Below, piece by piece: positions 30,422 to 38,628 of a stretch of 64,000 bases of DNA. The notes below the pieces were generated by a model. That model made no database searches. It worked only from the letters and a program-made list of their open reading frames with translations, and was not told the DNA's origin. The DNA comes from Streptomyces omiyaensis (GTDB lineage: Bacteria; Actinomycetota; Actinomycetes; Streptomycetales; Streptomycetaceae), in assembly GCF_014650895.1 (NCBI RefSeq), contig NZ_BMVV01000001.1, forward strand, positions 458,222 to 522,221, in the 5' to 3' direction. A program made the translations under genes and the position numbers. Within the stretch, counting starts at the first letter, position 1; each line of letters starts with the position of its first letter.

Positions 30422-31630
30422 ATGTCCAACGAGCGTCACCGGGACCTGCCCGCGGCGGTCGCCGAGGAGACGGTCGCCGAGATCGTCTCCCGGACCTTCA
30501 CCTCCATCCCCCGCAGCGACCAGCGCCGCTGGGGCGAGATGTACATGCGCGGCCTCCTCTCCGTCGAGGGGAAGAAGACCATGCGCGCGCTGGCCGCCGG
30601 AGCCGGCGGCGGCGTGGAGCAGAGCCTCTACCAGTTCATCACCAAGTCGCCCTGGCACACCGCGCCGGTCCGCCGCGAACTGGCGCGGCTGCTCCAGCGC
30701 ACCGCGCCCCGCGCCTGGGTCGTCCAGCCGCTCGTCATCGAGAAGGTCGGACGCCACTCGGTCGGCGTGGAGCGCCAGTGGGTCTCCCAGATCGGCAAGT
30801 TCGTCAACTGCCAGCGCGCCATGGGCGTCTGGCTCACCTCCGACCGGGCGAGCTGCCCCGTCGACTGGCGCCTGGCGCTCCCCGACTCCTGGGCCGGCGA
30901 GCCCGGGCTCCGCCGCCGCGCCTCCATCCCGGAGGACGTCGGTTCCTGCCCGCCGGAGCAGTGCGCGATCGACGCGGTCGCCCGGATGGCCGAGGAGTGG
31001 CAACTGCCCGGCCGGCCCGTCGTGATGGACCTGCGCGAGTCCGACGCCATCCGCGTCTGCAGCGAACTGCTGCGCCGCCGGACGCCCTTCGTCGTCCGGG
31101 TGGACCCCGCCGTGCTGCGGCGCGGCTCCGGCGACCTGCTGCGGGCGCTGAGCCGGCGGTGCCTGCCGGTCGAGTGGTACGACCACACGGCGGAGGCCCT
31201 GCGCGCGACCTCGGTCGGCACCACGCCCGTCCGCCTCCCGGTGCCGCAGGTGCCGGGCGGCGACGGCGCCGACCGGGCCGACCTGGTGCTCCTGGGCGCC
31301 TGGACGCACCCGAACCGGCGGACCCCGGGGGAGTACTGGCTCTCCAACCTCACCCGGACCCGGGTCGGCACCCTCTACCGCACCGCCGCGCTCGCCCGGA
31401 AGGCCGAGCGGGACATGGCCGAGATCGCGGACCCGCTGGGGCTGCGCGACTTCGAGGGGCGGTCCTTCCGGGGCTGGCACCACCACATGACCATGGTGTC
31501 GCTCGCCCAGGCCGCGACCGTCCTCTCGGCGCCCGCCGCCGAACCCGCCCCGCCCGCAGCCCTCCGGCTGCCGCCCGTCGCGGCCCGCCGGCCGGCGGGC
31601 CACCGCACCCTGGGAGCCTCCGCCGCATGA
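30422..31630 (+). CDS. IS701-type transposase-like protein, probably domesticated and catalytically dead
   Basis: 402 residues that follow IS701-family DDE transposases: RRWGEMYMRGLLSVEGKKTMR, then VGRHSVGVERQW...GKFVNCQ, and FRGWHHHMTMVSLA near the end. The first catalytic position, normally the DDTGF motif just before the KxGxxSxGV segment, reads VVQPLVIEK here, so the Asp pair is lost. AGGAGAGGG gives a good ribosome site. The TGA overlaps the maltokinase ATG (ATGA). No terminal inverted repeats or target duplication were found. This suggests a co-opted DNA-binding protein in the operon. Confidence 0.8.
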   Translation: MSNERHRDLPAAVAEETVAEIVSRTFTSIPRSDQRRWGEMYMRGLLSVEGKKTMRALAAGAGGGVEQSLYQFITKSPWHTAPVRRELARLLQRTAPRAWVVQPLVIEKVGRHSVGVERQWVSQIGKFVNCQRAMGVWLTSDRASCPVDWRLALPDSWAGEPGLRRRASIPEDVGSCPPEQCAIDAVARMAEEWQLPGRPVVMDLRESDAIRVCSELLRRRTPFVVRVDPAVLRRGSGDLLRALSRRCLPVEWYDHTAEALRATSVGTTPVRLPVPQVPGGDGADRADLVLLGAWTHPNRRTPGEYWLSNLTRTRVGTLYRTAALARKAERDMAEIADPLGLRDFEGRSFRGWHHHMTMVSLAQAATVLSAPAAEPAPPAALRLPPVAARRPAGHRTLGASAA

Positions 31631-33117
31631 CGACGACCGAACCGGCACCGTCCGCCGCCGCCCGCGCCCCCGGGAGCACCGCCCGCGACGTGCCCGCGCT
31701 GCGGGACGCGCTCTGCGCCCGGCTGCCCGGATGGCTGCGGACCCGGCGGTGGTTCGCCGGCAAGGACACCCCGCTCGCCCCCGTCGAACCGGTCCTCGCC
31801 GAGCTGGTCGTCGAGGGCCCGGCGGCGCTGCTGCTCGCCGTGGTCCGGGCCGGGCACGACGAGCTGTACCAGCTGCTCGTCGGCGTCCGCGACGAACTGC
31901 CCGCGGAGCTCGGCCACGACGTGCGGATCGGCCGCGCCGAACTGGCCGACGGACGGCGCCCGGTGCTCTACGAGGCCACCGGGGACGCCGTGCTGATGGG
32001 CCGTCTGCTGGACCGGATCGCCCTCGGCGGCCGGGCGGGCGTCCTGCGCTTCGAGCACGGCGGCGCCCCGCCGCCCACCGGGCTGCCCGGCCGCGCCGGC
32101 ACCGCCGAACAGTCGAACAGCTCCGTTCTCTACGGCGACCGGGCCCTGCTCAAGGTGGTCCGCAGACCCACCCCGGGCCCCAGCCCCGAACTCGAACTGC
32201 TCGCCGCGCTCGACCGCGCCGACGGCGTCCGCACCGCCGCCCCGCTCGGCTGGATCCGGTCCGCCCCGGGCGGTCCGGACGGCGGCACCACGCTCGCCAT
32301 CCTCCAGGAGTTCGTCCCCTCGCGCGGCGACGGCTGGCAGCTCGCCGTCGAGGCGGCACGCGCGTGCGTGGCGGGCGAGTGCGAGACGGTCGCCCCGCTC
32401 GGCGGCTTCGCCGAGGAGGCGCGGGCCCTGGGACGGGCGACCGCCCGCGTCCACGCCGCGCTCGCCGCGCAGCTCGGCAGCCGCGCCCCGAGCACCGCCG
32501 AGGCCGCCGCGCTCGTCGGCGCGCTCGACGGCCGGCTCACCGAGGCCCTGCGCGAGCTGCCGCAACTGGCTCCGCTCGAACGGGCGCTGCGGTCGGTGCA
32601 GCGGAGCCTCGGCGAGGCCGTGCGGCGCGGCGACGCCCCGCACCTCCAGCGCGTCCACGGCGACCTGCACCTCGGCCAGGCCCTGCGCGCCGAGGACGAC
32701 TGGGTCCTCATCGACTTCGAGGGCGAACCCGGGCACTCGGTGGCCGAACGCCGCCGCCCGCAGCCCGCCCTCCGCGACGTCGCCGCCATGCTGCGGTCCT
32801 TCGACTACGCCGCCCACCACGCCCTCGCCGGACTGCTCGGCGCGCCGCCCGGCGAACAGTCCCCGCAGGACCTGCGCGGCACCCGGCTGGCCCGCCGCGC
32901 CTCCGCCTGGGCCGTGCACAACCGGCGCGCCTTCTGCGCCGGCTACGCCGAGGCGGGCGGCACGGACCCGCGGCGCGCCCCCGTCCTGCTGCGCGCCTTC
33001 GAGGCCGACAAGGCGGTGTACGAGGCGGTCTACGAGGCCCGGAACCGGCCCGAGTGGCTGCCCATCCCGCTCGCGGCCGTCCGCCGGATCGCCCACGAAC
33101 GGGTCCCGGCCGGCTGA
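31627..33117 (+). CDS. mak: Maltokinase (Mak/Pep2)
   Basis: Phosphorylates maltose with ATP to maltose-1-phosphate, the donor for GlgE. 496 residues. Characteristic elements are WFAGKD near the N-terminus, EQSNSSVLYG, the kinase loop HGDLHLGQ (D346), the metal site IDFEGEP (D363) and the C-terminal RNRPEWLPIP. The start overlaps the stop of the transposase-like gene by four bases. TreS, often fused or adjacent to this enzyme, is not present in the window. Confidence 0.92.
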   Translation: MTTTEPAPSAAARAPGSTARDVPALRDALCARLPGWLRTRRWFAGKDTPLAPVEPVLAELVVEGPAALLLAVVRAGHDELYQLLVGVRDELPAELGHDVRIGRAELADGRRPVLYEATGDAVLMGRLLDRIALGGRAGVLRFEHGGAPPPTGLPGRAGTAEQSNSSVLYGDRALLKVVRRPTPGPSPELELLAALDRADGVRTAAPLGWIRSAPGGPDGGTTLAILQEFVPSRGDGWQLAVEAARACVAGECETVAPLGGFAEEARALGRATARVHAALAAQLGSRAPSTAEAAALVGALDGRLTEALRELPQLAPLERALRSVQRSLGEAVRRGDAPHLQRVHGDLHLGQALRAEDDWVLIDFEGEPGHSVAERRRPQPALRDVAAMLRSFDYAAHHALAGLLGAPPGEQSPQDLRGTRLARRASAWAVHNRRAFCAGYAEAGGTDPRRAPVLLRAFEADKAVYEAVYEARNRPEWLPIPLAAVRRIAHERVPAG

Positions 33118-33158
33118 CCGCCCGCCCGACCACCCGACGACGAACGGAAGCAGGAGCG

Positions 33159-34559
33159 ATGCGCACGACTCCCGGCACGCTGCCGGACCGCTACGAAGGC
33201 CTGGTCAAGGCCTACGACATCCGGGGCGTCGTCCCCGACCGGCTCGACGAGGAGGCCGCCCGCCGGATCGGCGCGGCCTTCGTGGCGCTGACCGGGGCGC
33301 CCCGGATCGCCGTCGCCCGCGACATGCGCGAGACCTCGCCCGCGCTGGCCGCCGCCTTCACCGAGGGCGTCCGCGACCGGGGCGCCGACGTCCTGGACGC
33401 CGGACTGGGCTCGACCGACTACCTGTACTACGTCTCCGGCAGCCTCGGGGTGCCGGGCGCCATGTTCACCGCGAGCCACAACCCGGCCCGGTACAACGGC
33501 GTCAAGCTCTGCCGGGCCGGGGCCGTGCCGATCGGCGACGGCACCGGACTGGAGCGGATCCGGGCCGCCCTCGGCGAGCCCGCGCCGGCCCCGGCCGCCG
33601 TCCGCGGCGGGCTGACCGGCCTCGACCTGCTCGACGGGTACGTGGCCCACCTGCGCTCCCTCGTCGACCTCGACGGCGTCCGGCCGCTCAAGGTCGTCGT
33701 CGACGCGGGCAACGGCATGGCGGGGCTCACCGCGCCGAAGGTGCTCGACCACCCGCTGCTCCGGGTCGTGCCGCTCTACTTCGAGCTGGACGGGAACTTC
33801 CCCCACCACGAGGCCGACCCGATGAAGCCGGCCAACGTCGCCGACCTCAAGGCCCGGGTGGTCGCGGAGGGCGCGGACCTGGGACTCGCCTTCGACGGCG
33901 ACGCCGACCGCTGCTTCGTGGTCGACGAGCGCGGCGAGGGCGTCAGCCCCTCCCAGGTCATCGGCCTGATCGCGACCCGCGAGCTGGCCCGCAGGCCCGG
34001 CCGGGCGGTGGTCCACAACCTGATCACCTCCCGCGCGGTCCCCGAGCTGATCGCCGAGGCCGGCGGCAGGCCGGTCCGCTCCCGGGTGGGGCACTCCTTC
34101 GTCAAGGCGCTGATGGCGGAGCACGACGCGGTCTTCGGCGGCGAACACTCCGGTCACTACTACTTCCACGACTTCTGGTTCGCGGACACCGGCATGCTCG
34201 CGGCCCTGCACGTCCTCGCCGCCCTCGGCGGGCAGGGCGGGCCGCTCTCCGCGCTGATGGCCGGTTTCACGCGGTACGCGGCCTCCGACGAGATCAACGT
34301 CCGGGTGGCCGACCCGGCCGTCGCCGTCGAGGCGGTCCGCGCGGCCTTCGCCGCCGGCGCGGCGGACGGCACCGAGACCGACGGACTGGACGGGCTCACC
34401 GTCCGGCTGCCCGGCGGCGCCTGGTTCAACCTGCGCGCCTCCAACACCGAGCCCGTGCTGCGCCTCAACGCCGAGGGCGCCGACGGGAACGAGGTCGCGG
34501 CCGTCCGCGGCCGGGTGCTCGACGTGCTCGCCGTCCACGGCGGAATAGACCCCTCCTGA
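33159..34559 (+). CDS. Phosphomannomutase/phosphoglucomutase family enzyme
   Basis: 466 residues of the alpha-D-phosphohexomutase family. The phosphoserine loop is TASHNP (S106), the metal loop is DGDADR (D246, D248, D250), the sugar-specificity loop is GEHSG and the phosphate loop is RASNTEP. It would interconvert hexose-6-P and hexose-1-P and supply the nucleotidyltransferase or GlgA/GlgM branch. GEHSG fits dual glucose/mannose enzymes. It follows mak after 41 bases with AAGCAGGAG as ribosome site. Confidence 0.92.
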   Translation: MRTTPGTLPDRYEGLVKAYDIRGVVPDRLDEEAARRIGAAFVALTGAPRIAVARDMRETSPALAAAFTEGVRDRGADVLDAGLGSTDYLYYVSGSLGVPGAMFTASHNPARYNGVKLCRAGAVPIGDGTGLERIRAALGEPAPAPAAVRGGLTGLDLLDGYVAHLRSLVDLDGVRPLKVVVDAGNGMAGLTAPKVLDHPLLRVVPLYFELDGNFPHHEADPMKPANVADLKARVVAEGADLGLAFDGDADRCFVVDERGEGVSPSQVIGLIATRELARRPGRAVVHNLITSRAVPELIAEAGGRPVRSRVGHSFVKALMAEHDAVFGGEHSGHYYFHDFWFADTGMLAALHVLAALGGQGGPLSALMAGFTRYAASDEINVRVADPAVAVEAVRAAFAAGAADGTETDGLDGLTVRLPGGAWFNLRASNTEPVLRLNAEGADGNEVAAVRGRVLDVLAVHGGIDPS

Positions 34560-34600
34560 ATGCGCCGGCCGCACGAGGGAGAACGCCTGTGCGGACAGTT

Positions 34601-34628
34601 CAGGAAGTCCCTGGCCGAACTTTGACCG
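34601..34628 (+). promoter_or_regulatory. Shared motif CAGGAAGTC ... CCG upstream of the EthD operon
   Basis: CAGGAAGTC at 34601-34609, with T, G and CCG at fixed positions downstream (34622, 34624, 34626-34628). The same ungapped pattern occurs at 56833 and 59150. It ends about 80 bases before the ATG at 34690 and could be a promoter or an operator. Confidence 0.5.
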
Positions 34629-34689
34629 GCCGAGAAGCACCCGGTGAAGATGAAGCGAGTTCACGGAATGTGAAAGAGGGAGAATCCCG

Positions 34690-35385
34690 ATGATTCACCA
34701 GTTCATTCTGGCGGCGCCCAAGCCCGGCATGACCGCCCAGGAATTCCAGGACTACTGGGTGGACGTACACGCGGTGAAGTACGCCGCGAAGATCCCGCAG
34801 ATCCGCAAGTACATGGTCGACACGGTCGTCGACGTCGAGGAGAACCTCGGCACGCCGGCCCTGCCGCACCAGGGCATCGCCGAGATCTGGCTGGCCAACG
34901 GCGAGGAGCAGCTGGCCTCGCTCCAGACCGAGGAGTTCCTCCAGGGCGCCCGCCTCGACGAGCCCCACTGGGCCGCCTTCTGGCAGACCCTGGTCGTCGA
35001 CACCACGGCGCACGAGATCGTGCCCGGCCCCGAGCAGGGCGGCGGCGTGAAGCTCACGGTGCTGCTCAAGCGCCGTCCGGGCCTCGGCCTCCAGGAGTAC
35101 CGCGAGCGCAGCCTCGGCGCCTACGCCGACGCGGTGAAGGGGATCCCGGGCCTGCGCCGCTACCTGCACGCGCACACCGTGGACGGCGCCTACGTCTTCG
35201 GCGAGGCCTCCTTCGACTCCGTCGAGCAGCTGTGGTTCGACGACGTCGACGCGCTCCGCGAGGCGCTGCGCACCGCGTACTCCTCCGGCGGGGTGCAGGC
35301 GGCCCGGGACGAGATCGTCGACCCGAAGTACGTCTTCTCGCTCGCCGTGAAGGAGAACTGGATCATCGGCCCCGAGGCCCGCTGA
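34690..35385 (+). CDS. EthD-domain dimeric alpha-beta barrel protein
   Basis: 231 residues with two tandem ferredoxin-like units: residues 1-105 (IHQFILAAPKPGMTAQEFQD) and 115-215 (VKLTVLLKRRPGLGLQEYRE). Each begins with the EthD pattern. EthD proteins occur with ring-cleaving, P450 or polyketide tailoring enzymes and may act as small enzymes or chaperones; the reaction here is unknown. It opens the second block of the locus, and AGAGGGAG precedes the ATG. Confidence 0.82.
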   Translation: MIHQFILAAPKPGMTAQEFQDYWVDVHAVKYAAKIPQIRKYMVDTVVDVEENLGTPALPHQGIAEIWLANGEEQLASLQTEEFLQGARLDEPHWAAFWQTLVVDTTAHEIVPGPEQGGGVKLTVLLKRRPGLGLQEYRERSLGAYADAVKGIPGLRRYLHAHTVDGAYVFGEASFDSVEQLWFDDVDALREALRTAYSSGGVQAARDEIVDPKYVFSLAVKENWIIGPEAR

Positions 35386-35471
35386 TCCGCCCACCGAGGT
35401 GGCTGCGACGCCGGCGCCCGGCGCCCGCGGACGCGGCCACCCCTTCCGCACCCACCACCCAAGGAGAAGGC

Positions 35472-36308
35472 GTGGCCAGGAAGAACGCCAAGAGGATCCT
35501 CGTCGTGCTCTCGGAGTACGGCTACTGGGGCGAGGAGCTCGTCGGCCCGCTCCACCACTTCGACCAGCGCGGCTACGAGGTCGACTTCGCGACCCCGACC
35601 GGCAAGCGCGCGCACGCCCTGCCGCCGTCGATGGACCCCGGGTACATCGACCCGCCGCTGGGCCGCTCGGTCACCTCCGAGGAGGTCGCCCGGCTCACCC
35701 GCGAGCTGGACGGGTCCGACCGGCTCGACGACCCGCTCGACATATCCGCCTGGCTGCCGCAGCGTCCGTACACCTCGGACGACGACTACCTGCGCCGCCT
35801 GGAGGAGTACCACCGGGCGGTCGCCCTGGTGGAGCAGGAGCTCGACGCCTACGACGCGCTGCTGATCGTCGGCGGCAGCGGCCCGATCGTCGACCTCGGC
35901 AACAACGAGCGGCTGCACGAGATCATCCTGGCGTTCCACCGCGCCGGCAAGCCGATCGCCGCCGAGTGCTACGGCGTGACGCCGCTCGCCTTCGCCCGCG
36001 ACTGGGAGGACCGCGAGTCGATCATCCGCGGCAAGCGCGTCACGGGCCACTGCAAGGAGTACGACTACAAGGACGGCACCGGCTTCCTCGGCACCGACTT
36101 CGTCATGGGCCCGCCGCCGTACCCGCTGGAGTACATCCTGCGCGACGCCACCGGCCCCGACGGCCGCTACATCGGCAATTTCGGCAAGGAGACCTCGGTC
36201 ATCGTCGACTTCCCGTTCATCACCGGGCGTTCGACCCCCGACTCCTACCTGACCGGCGAGAAGGTCGTCGAGGTCCTCGAGGACGGTCTGCGCCGCTTCG
36301 GCTGGTAA
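35472..36308 (+). CDS. DJ-1/PfpI-family protein (type 1 glutamine amidotransferase-like)
   Basis: 278 residues. The nucleophile elbow is AECYG (Cys about residue 177), with the GGSGPIVD segment where DJ-1 proteins carry their acid. Both fit Hsp31/PfpI-type deglycases or glyoxalases acting on glyoxal-type adducts. The C-terminal half (GKETSVIVDFPFITG) is longer than minimal DJ-1. The GTG start follows AAGGAGAAGG. A second, shorter family member lies just beyond the next gene. Confidence 0.85.
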   Translation: MARKNAKRILVVLSEYGYWGEELVGPLHHFDQRGYEVDFATPTGKRAHALPPSMDPGYIDPPLGRSVTSEEVARLTRELDGSDRLDDPLDISAWLPQRPYTSDDDYLRRLEEYHRAVALVEQELDAYDALLIVGGSGPIVDLGNNERLHEIILAFHRAGKPIAAECYGVTPLAFARDWEDRESIIRGKRVTGHCKEYDYKDGTGFLGTDFVMGPPPYPLEYILRDATGPDGRYIGNFGKETSVIVDFPFITGRSTPDSYLTGEKVVEVLEDGLRRFGW

Positions 36309-36317
36309 CGCCGGCGC

Positions 36318-36349
36318 ATTCCGTACGGCCGCACGGAATTCCGTACGGC
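36318..36349. promoter_or_regulatory. Direct repeat ATTCCGTACGGC with 20-base periodicity
   Basis: Identical 12-mers at 36318-36329 and 36338-36349, two DNA turns apart, each with the palindromic core CCGTACGG. It lies 33 bases before the ThDP-enzyme ATG, a good place for an operator. Confidence 0.5.
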
Positions 36350-36381
36350 AATCCGAAGAGATCCGACGAGAGAAGGAGAAC

Positions 36382-38031
36382 ATGGCCAGGCAGGGCAATG
36401 CCGCGATCATCGAGCAGTTCATCGCCGATGGAATTCCCTATATGTTCGGCAATCCCGGGACGGTCGAGCAGGGATTCCTGGACGCACTGGAGGACTACGA
36501 CGAACTCCAGTACATCCTGACCCTCCAGGAGACGGTCGCGGCCGGCATCGCGGACGGCTACGCCCGCGCCACCGGGCGCCCCGCGCTCCTCCAGCTGCAC
36601 AGCGGAGTCGGCCTGGGCAACGCGATCGGCATGCTCTACCAGGCCAAGCGCGGGCACTCGCCGCTCCTCGTCATCGCCGGCGAGGCCGGCGTGAAGTACG
36701 AGGCGATGGACGCGCAGATGGCCGCCGACCTGGTGGCCATGGCCGAGCCGGTGACCAAGTACGCCACCCGCGTCACCGACCCGGACTCGGTCCTGCGGGT
36801 GCTGCGCCGCGCCATGAAGACGGCGATGACGCCGCCCCGCGGACCGGTCTTCGTCGCCCTGCCGATGGACGTGCTCGACGCGCTCAACTCCGAGCCGGTC
36901 GTCCCGACCACCTTCCTCGACACCCGGTCGGTGCCCGTCCCCGAACTGGTGGAGCGGGCCGCCGAGCTGCTCGCCGGAGCCGAACGCCCGCTCGTCCTGG
37001 TGGGCGACGGCGTCTCGGCCTCCGGCGGCCAGCAGGAGCTGGTCCGGGTCGCCGAGCAGCTCGGCGCCGACGTGTGGGGCGTCGACTTCTCCGAGGTCAA
37101 CCTGGACGCCCGGCACCCGCTCTACCGCGGCCAGCTGGGCCACATGTTCGGCGAGGTCAGCCACGGGATCGTGCGGGACGCGGACGCCGTCCTGATCGTC
37201 GGCACCTACGTCTTCCCCGAGGTCTTCCCGGTGACCGGCGGAGCCTTCCGCGAGGACGCCCGGATCGTCCACATCGACCTCGACGGCTACGAGATCGCCA
37301 AGAACCACCCGGTGAGCCTCGGCCTCGTCGCCGACCCCAAGCACACCCTCGCCGCGCTCGCCGAGCGGCTCGACGAGCGGCTGACGGACGCCGACCGCGC
37401 GGCCGCCGCCGCCCGCCTGGAGGCCCGCAGGGCCGCCCAGCCGGCCGCGCCGGCACCCGACGGCTCGCTCCTCGACGCCTTCATGCGGGAGCTGGCCGCC
37501 CAGGTCCCCGAGGACGTCATGGTCTTCGACGAGGCGCTGACCTCCGGCGGACCGCTCAACGCCCACCTGCCCGGCCGGATCCCCGGCCACTGGTTCTCCA
37601 CCCGCGGCGGCTCGCTCGGCGTCGGCATCCCGGGCGCCATGGGCATCAAGCTGGCCCACCCGGAGAAGACGGTCATCGGCTTCACCGGCGACGGCGGCTC
37701 GATGTACACCTTCCAGGCGCTGTACACCGCGGTCCGGCACGGCATCGGCGCCAAGTTCGTGGTCTGCAACAACCGCAGCTACAAGCTGCTCGACCTCAAC
37801 ATCGAGCAGTACTGGCGCGAGCGCGGCGTCCCGCACCACGACCACCCCACCCCCTTCGACCTCTCCCACCCCGACCTCGGCTTCGCCGAGATCGCCCGGG
37901 GCTTCGGCGTCGAGGCGGTCCGGGTGGACGCGCCGGAGCAGATCGCCGACGCCGTCAAGCGGATGCTCGCCGACGACGCGCCGTTCCTGATCGACCTCCG
38001 GACCACCGCCGAGGAGCGGAAAGATGCCTGA
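36382..38031 (+). CDS. ThDP-dependent enzyme, benzoylformate decarboxylase-like
   Basis: 549 residues with the three domains of the POX/BFD family. The ThDP-activating Glu is E50 (LQETVAAGIADGYAR). The LHSGVGLGNAIG loop carries H73, matching the first active-site His of benzoylformate decarboxylase. The cofactor loop is GDGGSMYTFQ...CNN (D437, N464). The second BFD histidine (YHQY context) is replaced by GTYVFPEVF. So it probably uses a 2-keto acid or aldehyde substrate, but not classical benzoylformate. It overlaps the next gene by eight bases. GAGAAGGAG precedes the ATG. Confidence 0.87.
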   Translation: MARQGNAAIIEQFIADGIPYMFGNPGTVEQGFLDALEDYDELQYILTLQETVAAGIADGYARATGRPALLQLHSGVGLGNAIGMLYQAKRGHSPLLVIAGEAGVKYEAMDAQMAADLVAMAEPVTKYATRVTDPDSVLRVLRRAMKTAMTPPRGPVFVALPMDVLDALNSEPVVPTTFLDTRSVPVPELVERAAELLAGAERPLVLVGDGVSASGGQQELVRVAEQLGADVWGVDFSEVNLDARHPLYRGQLGHMFGEVSHGIVRDADAVLIVGTYVFPEVFPVTGGAFREDARIVHIDLDGYEIAKNHPVSLGLVADPKHTLAALAERLDERLTDADRAAAAARLEARRAAQPAAPAPDGSLLDAFMRELAAQVPEDVMVFDEALTSGGPLNAHLPGRIPGHWFSTRGGSLGVGIPGAMGIKLAHPEKTVIGFTGDGGSMYTFQALYTAVRHGIGAKFVVCNNRSYKLLDLNIEQYWRERGVPHHDHPTPFDLSHPDLGFAEIARGFGVEAVRVDAPEQIADAVKRMLADDAPFLIDLRTTAEERKDA

Positions 38032-38623
38032 CATACCGGTCCGTCCCGGGGTCCTCACCGGTCGCCGCATCGCGATCCTGGCCGAGAGCGACTTCTACGA
38101 GCCCGAGATCTCCTACTACCAGCGGCGGTTCGCGGAGGAGGGCGCCCAGATCGACCTCTTCAGCCGGCTGTGGGGCAACCGCTCCCTCACCTTCACCGGG
38201 CACGAGCACCGGGCGCCGCTCACGGTCACCCGCGACCTGTCCGAACTCGACGACCGCCGGCTGCGCGAGTACGGCGCGCTGATCGTGCCCTCCGGCATGG
38301 TCGCCGACCGGCTGCGCTACACCGAGGACATCGAGCGCCTCGCCCCCGCCACCGACCTGCTGCGCCGGGCCTTCTCCCGGTCCGGCCTGGTCAAGGGGAT
38401 CATCTGCCACGGCATGTGGCTGGCCTCGTCGGTGCCCCACACCGTCCGCGGGCGCAAGGTCGTGTGCCACAACAACCTGATCGGCGACGTGCGCAACATG
38501 GGCGCCTCCTACGTGGACCAGGACGTCGTCGTCGACGGCGACCTGGTGACCGCGCGCACCGGCGACCACTGCCATCTCTTCGCCAGGACCATCATCGACG
38601 AGCTCGTGCTCCGAGGGGCGTGA
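38024..38623 (+). CDS. Short DJ-1/PfpI-family protein
   Basis: 199 residues. The PfpI fold starts at RRIAILAESDFYEPEI (with the conserved Glu) and has the nucleophile elbow GIICHGMW (Cys about residue 127). This is the canonical single-domain size. Its eight-base overlap with the ThDP enzyme suggests coupled synthesis. It may scavenge reactive aldehydes or glyoxals made or used by the neighbouring enzymes, which is inference. Confidence 0.86.
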   Translation: MPDIPVRPGVLTGRRIAILAESDFYEPEISYYQRRFAEEGAQIDLFSRLWGNRSLTFTGHEHRAPLTVTRDLSELDDRRLREYGALIVPSGMVADRLRYTEDIERLAPATDLLRRAFSRSGLVKGIICHGMWLASSVPHTVRGRKVVCHNNLIGDVRNMGASYVDQDVVVDGDLVTARTGDHCHLFARTIIDELVLRGA

Positions 38624-38628
38624 CGATC

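Noticed and set aside
30422..31630. Active insertion sequence
   Set aside because: No terminal inverted repeats or target duplication found, the first catalytic motif is lost, and the gene is fused into an operon by ATGA overlap.
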